NCBI GenBank assembly: GCA_030617005.1
Contig: JAUWWH010000091.1
Coordinates: 1-5,352 of the forward strand
DNA: 5,352 nucleotides
Source: Candidatus Bathyarchaeota archaeon
GTDB taxonomy: Archaea; Thermoproteota; Bathyarchaeia; RBG-16-48-13; GCA-020355125
Direction of reading: 5' to 3'
The position numbers were made by a program, and so were the translations under genes. Below the pieces are notes generated by a model. It did not search any database. It saw nothing but the letters and a program-made list of their open reading frames with translations, and was not told the DNA's origin. Positions 3,403-5,352 of the stretch are shown here, in pieces. Numbering within the stretch: position 1 is the first letter of the stretch; each line of letters begins with the position of its first letter.

Positions 3403-4175
3403 ACAGTATTTATACTGACCGAGAGTCACGACCACAAAATGATCGTGACCGGTACAGTGTAGAAAAACTTATAAATAATGAGGTGAATTATATAATCGAT
3501 AAAAGATGGGAAAGATCAGTGAAAAGTATGGATTTGAATATGAGAACAAAAAAGAGTATGATAGGAAACAAAATAAAATTGTTCTCGATCAAAAAGTCAA
3601 GTCCGATCCTGAATACTATAACAAGAGGTTTAGAAAGTGGTATAAACAGAATAAGGAAAAGTCTGATAATCAGTCAAAGATCAGACATAGAACACTTATT
3701 AAAAGAAAGATTGAATATCTTGGTGGTAAATGCACAAAATGTGGTATCGACGACAAAAGAGTTTTACAACTTCATCACAAAAATAAACCAAAGAAAGGTG
3801 AGATGCGACAAGCAAGTTGGAAACTCATTAAAAATGGTGAAGTTGAATTATTATGTGCAAACTGTCACCTCATTGTGCATTACGAAAAGTCAGAAACAAC
3901 TAATCGAGAGGTGTGAAGTCAATAACTTCACGCCCGATATAGTTGCAAGACTATATGTCAGAAAGGAAGAAAAGAACATGACGAAGAGAATGAGTGCAGA
4001 GAATCATGCACCCTATACGCCTACCTTTTACGGTGTAGACCGTAAAGAGAGGTTAGAAAGGTATCTAACAGAAGTAAGTGACGACTCCTTACCTTTTTCT
4101 GAGGTCGTAAACGGCAGAGCAGAAGTAGATGAATCAGAAGGTGACTGGAGAAGGAGGAACGGGGGGAGAGAGTAA
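3399..4175 (+). CDS. GTG-started frame interrupted by an HNH gene
   Basis: The start looks real: GGGGAG (3384-3389) precedes the GTG, which overlaps the upstream stop in the same GTGA manner as other junctions here. Residues 1-37 read like protein. From codon 37 to about 172 the frame runs, in a different phase, across the whole HNH gene and gives a basic sequence typical of an out-of-phase shadow. After the HNH stop it again reads like a normal protein (from about residue 173) and ends with a good hydrophilic C-terminus. No stop interrupts 258 codons. The simplest reading is a small gene of about 115-120 codons into which the HNH module was inserted, by chance in phase. Alternatives: a true long overlapping gene, or three separate small genes. 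Function unknown. Confidence 0.4.
   Translation: MNSIYTDRESRPQNDRDRYSVEKLINNEVNYIIDKRWERSVKSMDLNMRTKKSMIGNKIKLFSIKKSSPILNTITRGLESGINRIRKSLIISQRSDIEHLLKERLNILVVNAQNVVSTTKEFYNFITKINQRKVRCDKQVGNSLKMVKLNYYVQTVTSLCITKSQKQLIERCEVNNFTPDIVARLYVRKEEKNMTKRMSAENHAPYTPTFYGVDRKERLERYLTEVSDDSLPFSEVVNGRAEVDESEGDWRRRNGGRE
3425..3449. repeat. GTCACGA/TCGTGAC inverted repeat
   Basis: A perfect 7-bp inverted repeat with an 11-base loop, starting about 25 bases after the GTG start at 3399. As RNA it would form a hairpin in the early coding part; as DNA it could be an operator. It lies inside the coding sequence, so it may also be coincidental. Confidence 0.35.
3506..3916 (+). CDS. HNH endonuclease, 136 residues, inside another frame
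   Basis: A clear HNH nuclease. The first 70 residues are basic and helical (Lys/Arg/Tyr-rich) and probably grip DNA. Then come Gly-Gly-Lys-Cys-x2-Cys-Gly (C76, C79), Leu-Gln-Leu-His-His (H90, H91, the first catalytic His) and Glu-Leu-Leu-Cys-Ala-Asn-Cys-His-x3-His (C117, N119, C120, H121, H125). The arrangement is that of free-standing or homing-type HNH enzymes. An in-frame stop at 3500-3502 fixes the start to ATG 3506 or later. No proper ribosome binding site is near: GAGGTG at 3480-3485 is 20 bases away, unlike most operon genes. It lacks sequence relation to the first HNH beyond the fold. The weak start signal, and its position inside another open frame, suggest a later-arriving selfish gene. 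Confidence 0.88.
   Translation: MGKISEKYGFEYENKKEYDRKQNKIVLDQKVKSDPEYYNKRFRKWYKQNKEKSDNQSKIRHRTLIKRKIEYLGGKCTKCGIDDKRVLQLHHKNKPKKGEMRQASWKLIKNGEVELLCANCHLIVHYEKSETTNREV
3913..3956 (+). other. Two consecutive hairpins at the HNH end
   Basis: GTGAAGT (3913-3919) and ACTTCAC (3925-3931) form a perfect 7-bp stem with a 5-base loop that includes the HNH stop codon. Six bases later ATATAG (3937-3942) and CTATAT (3951-3956) form a 6-bp stem with an 8-base loop. Neither is followed by a T-run, so a terminator is unlikely. They may mark the right edge of the inserted module, form an RNA structure controlling the following segment, or be remnants of an intron; I found no group I core to support the last. 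Confidence 0.45.
3978..4175 (+). CDS. 65-residue protein or C-terminal part of interrupted gene
   Basis: Hydrophilic sequence with a Tyr/Pro-rich start (His-Ala-Pro-Tyr-Thr-Pro-Thr-Phe-Tyr), a charged helix (Val-Asp-Arg-Lys-Glu-Arg-Leu-Glu-Arg-Tyr-Leu), an acidic middle and an Arg/Gly-rich end. I do not recognise it. ATG 3978 has only a weak AAGGAAG site (3963-3969), much poorer than the GGGAGG of its neighbours. The frame upstream of this ATG (from about 3912) also reads like protein. Both facts favour it being the C-terminal part of the gene that begins at GTG 3399, cut by the HNH insertion and perhaps now translated alone. It ends with a TAA one base before the GGGAGG of the next gene. Confidence 0.5.
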   Translation: MTKRMSAENHAPYTPTFYGVDRKERLERYLTEVSDDSLPFSEVVNGRAEVDESEGDWRRRNGGRE

Positions 4176-4190
4176 AGGGAGGAAAAGAAA

Positions 4191-4379
4191 ATGATAAAGA
4201 ACGTATGTGCGGAATGTGGTAACAACATAGAGATAGAGCAACCCCTAGACGAAGAAGAAGGTTATGAGGGAGAAATAGACTGGGGACGAGCTAGGATGCT
4301 GAAAAGCAGTACCGTATCAGTATGCAACATATGCGACTCTAGGTCTAGCTGGAAGAGAAGTACTGAGGGGAGGAACTAA
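4191..4379 (+). CDS. 62-residue zinc-ribbon protein
   Basis: Two Cys-x2-Cys knuckles (C6/C9 and C45/C48) separated by an acidic loop (Glu/Asp-rich, residues 14-30) make a typical four-Cys zinc ribbon. Such mini-ribbons in viruses and plasmids may bind nucleic acid, or touch RNA polymerase or basal factors like TFIIB/TFS; the acidic loop argues against simple DNA binding and for protein contact. A strong GGGAGG (4177-4182) lies eight bases before the ATG. The stop is one base before the next ATG, so the two are probably coupled. Not linked to a named family. Confidence 0.78.
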   Translation: MIKNVCAECGNNIEIEQPLDEEEGYEGEIDWGRARMLKSSTVSVCNICDSRSSWKRSTEGRN

Positions 4380-4380
4380 A

Positions 4381-4812
4381 ATGACTTCACAACTTGAAGA
4401 ACTCAAAGAGCAATTTGATCTTGAGGCAGGAGAAGTAAGTAAAGGAGGAGGACCACATTCTAATAGGGATATTGTACAGTTATCGGGTACTAAATACATG
4501 GATAACGGTTATGGTAACTGGTTTAATAGTGACATACTGATAGACTATAATGTAAATAACGACTGCATAGAGGAAATAAGAGTGGATGGTCTTACTAATG
4601 AAGAACTAGACAAAAAACTGGACGAAGTGATATCTAAATGCTATTATCAAAGAGTACTTGGTGAGTGCCGTGAGAATGTTGCATATTCTGATGGTAATCC
4701 AGAAAAGGCTTTACAAGAGTTACTAGAGGATCATGATGAGCAGAGTGTGCTGTGCGGTGACTGCGAAACTATAGTAATGTTGCAAGGTCTTATAGACTCT
4801 ATCAACAGTTGA
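4381..4812 (+). CDS. Unknown acidic protein, 143 residues
   Basis: Not recognised. It starts with a charged helix (residues 3-16), then a Gly-Gly-Gly turn, a possible beta-rich segment (30-70: Ile-Val-Gln-Leu, Asp-Ile-Leu-Ile-Asp-Tyr, Ile-Glu-Glu-Ile-Arg-Val) and a helical acidic C-half. Five Cys (C62, C87, C96, C125, C128) include one Cys-x2-Cys near the end, so metal binding by the C-half is possible but not a known layout. Overall charge is strongly negative, which suggests a protein partner or DNA mimicry rather than DNA binding; that is a guess. GGGGAGG (4367-4373) lies seven bases before the ATG. A 25-base gap with GGGAGG follows before the next gene. Confidence 0.75.
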   Translation: MTSQLEELKEQFDLEAGEVSKGGGPHSNRDIVQLSGTKYMDNGYGNWFNSDILIDYNVNNDCIEEIRVDGLTNEELDKKLDEVISKCYYQRVLGECRENVAYSDGNPEKALQELLEDHDEQSVLCGDCETIVMLQGLIDSINS

Positions 4813-4837
4813 TGAGGTAAAGAAGGGAGGAATGAAA

Positions 4838-5110
4838 ATGGGTACAAGAAAGGCTTTCCCAACAAGCACAACTCTGGGTGATAGTATTATCCTCACTTTC
4901 GTTGAGGAGAAAGAAGCTCACTCAGATCTTCAAGAGCAGATAAGAGAGCAGGAAATGAAGGAACTGATAGCTGCAGTAAATGAGGAAAAGGTATATCGAC
5001 CAGAACGTGATGCTAGTCCTGAACTAAAGAAAATGAAGAGTACATTCACGGAGAAAGGTGCAAAACTCAGAAAGAAGCGGTATGTTGTCGAACATATAAG
5101 GAGGTTCTAA
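4838..5110 (+). CDS. Unknown charged protein, 90 residues
   Basis: Not recognised. After a Ser/Thr-rich N-terminus and a short hydrophobic strand (Ser-Ile-Ile-Leu-Thr-Phe-Val), residues 24-51 form a Glu/Gln/Lys-rich helix that may be a coiled coil. The last 35 residues are basic, ending in Arg-Arg-Phe, and could bind nucleic acid. Two ATGs occur in frame: 4832 begins one base after the GGGAGG (4825-4830), too close to be used, while 4838 is seven bases away, so I take 4838. The 3' end overlaps the AAGGAGG (5098-5104) that serves the next gene. Confidence 0.75.
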   Translation: MGTRKAFPTSTTLGDSIILTFVEEKEAHSDLQEQIREQEMKELIAAVNEEKVYRPERDASPELKKMKSTFTEKGAKLRKKRYVVEHIRRF

Positions 5111-5111
5111 A

Positions 5112-5240
5112 ATGAAGAGTGTATGTGATAACCAAAGTTGCCCAAACTATAAGATTGTTGCTAATCATCCGAGAAGTGATCCAAAGAAAGATAATCCATT
5201 AGTATGTGGGATGTGCGGTCACAAGGTGAGGATGATATAA
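5112..5240 (+). CDS. 42-residue zinc-ribbon miniprotein
   Basis: Four Cys in two pairs (C5/C10 as Cys-x4-Cys, C32/C35 as Cys-x2-Cys-Gly) with a Pro/Asn/Lys-rich linker give a minimal zinc ribbon; the short basic tail is Gly-His-Lys-Val-Arg-Met-Ile. It might contact RNA, DNA or a polymerase subunit, but no family can be named. The ribosome binding site is textbook (AAGGAGG, seven bases before the ATG). The start lies one base after the previous stop, and the final A of its TAA is the first base of the next ATG (TAATG). It is the third small Cys protein of the operon. Confidence 0.75.
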   Translation: MKSVCDNQSCPNYKIVANHPRSDPKKDNPLVCGMCGHKVRMI

Positions 5241-5347
5241 TGAGAAACCAAAAGACTACGGCAATAACGGTCTACAATAGTGAGGGGAATAAAGAGATAC
5301 GTAAAGTACTGGAGAAGCTGAGGGAACTAAGGGAGGAATCAAAGTGA
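5240..5347 (+). CDS. 35-residue helical peptide
   Basis: A very short gene, accepted because its ATG overlaps the previous stop (TAATG), GGTGAGG (5225-5231) lies eight bases upstream, and its stop again overlaps the next start (GTGA). The product has a short beta-like start (Thr-Ala-Ile-Thr-Val-Tyr) followed by a charged amphipathic helix (residues 15-34, Leu spaced with Lys/Glu/Arg). It could be a protein-interaction helix or merely a coupling peptide. It has no recognisable family. Confidence 0.5.
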   Translation: MRNQKTTAITVYNSEGNKEIRKVLEKLRELREESK

Positions 5348-5352
5348 CTACC
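5344..5352 (+). CDS. Start of a further gene, cut by window edge
   Basis: A GTG overlaps the previous stop (GTGA) and follows GGGAGGA (5331-5337) by six bases, the same arrangement as at 3399. Only three codons (Met-Thr-Thr) are visible, so nothing can be said about the product beyond the operon continuing to the right. Confidence 0.5.

Noticed and set aside
3399..3990. Group I intron carrying the HNH gene
   Set aside because: Hairpins are present, but I could not find a P3/P7-like core, and too little non-coding sequence flanks the HNH gene for a usual group I intron.
4028..4228. 66-codon minus-strand frame
   Set aside because: Reverse shadow of the 65-residue and zinc-ribbon genes; the Ser/Leu/Pro-rich product mirrors Glu/Arg/Gly-rich coding on the other strand.
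4317..4499. 60-codon minus-strand frame
   Set aside because: Reverse shadow of two plus-strand genes with clear start signals; no signals of its own.

Overview
The window looks like part of an AT-rich archaeal accessory element, such as a virus, provirus or plasmid. A Nitrososphaeria-like host is plausible but unproven. Four things point this way. There are TATA-type promoters (for example a BRE-like A-rich stretch plus TTTATATA near 811-824) and no clear bacterial -35/-10 pair. Genes are preceded by strong GGAGG-type ribosome binding sites. Arginine is written mostly as AGA/AGG and isoleucine often as ATA. The gene content is small and virus-like: two HNH nucleases, zinc-ribbon miniproteins, a papain-fold-like protein and many orphans. 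No capsid, terminase, polymerase, integrase or replication initiator is visible, so the type of element cannot be settled from this window.

Layout: (1) Positions 1-1789 form a long, strongly AT-rich stretch with no convincing plus-strand gene. It holds several repeat families. The main one is the perfect 10-bp palindrome TTTAGCTAAA, present four times, with shorter relatives. It also holds inverted repeats, T-runs, one strong TATA box with no gene behind it, and one doubtful minus-strand ORF with a TATA box just upstream. This is best read as a control region (origin, partition or regulator-binding sites, possibly noncoding RNA). (2) At 1717-1745 a pair of AGTATACT palindromes lies just before the first gene. 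(3) From 1790 to the right edge, genes on the plus strand follow each other with almost no gaps. Start and stop codons often overlap (ATGA, GTGA, TAATG) and nearly every start has a purine-rich ribosome binding site, so this is probably one operon.

The operon encodes, in order: a 45-residue helical protein (TTG start); a 56-residue Cys-containing protein; a 94-residue HNH nuclease; a 107-residue protein with a Cys-His-Asp layout like papain-fold hydrolases; a 41-residue single-membrane-span protein; a 182-residue protein with a Cys cluster; a GTG-started reading frame that contains, in another frame, a 136-residue HNH nuclease, and that ends in a 65-residue conserved-looking segment; a 62-residue zinc ribbon; a 143-residue acidic protein; a 90-residue charged protein; a 42-residue zinc ribbon; a 35-residue helical peptide; and the first codons of a further GTG-started gene.

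The most interesting points are the palindromic iteron-like family in the gene-free region, the promoter with no gene, and the HNH gene that appears to have been inserted in a small gene while leaving that gene's own frame open across it.
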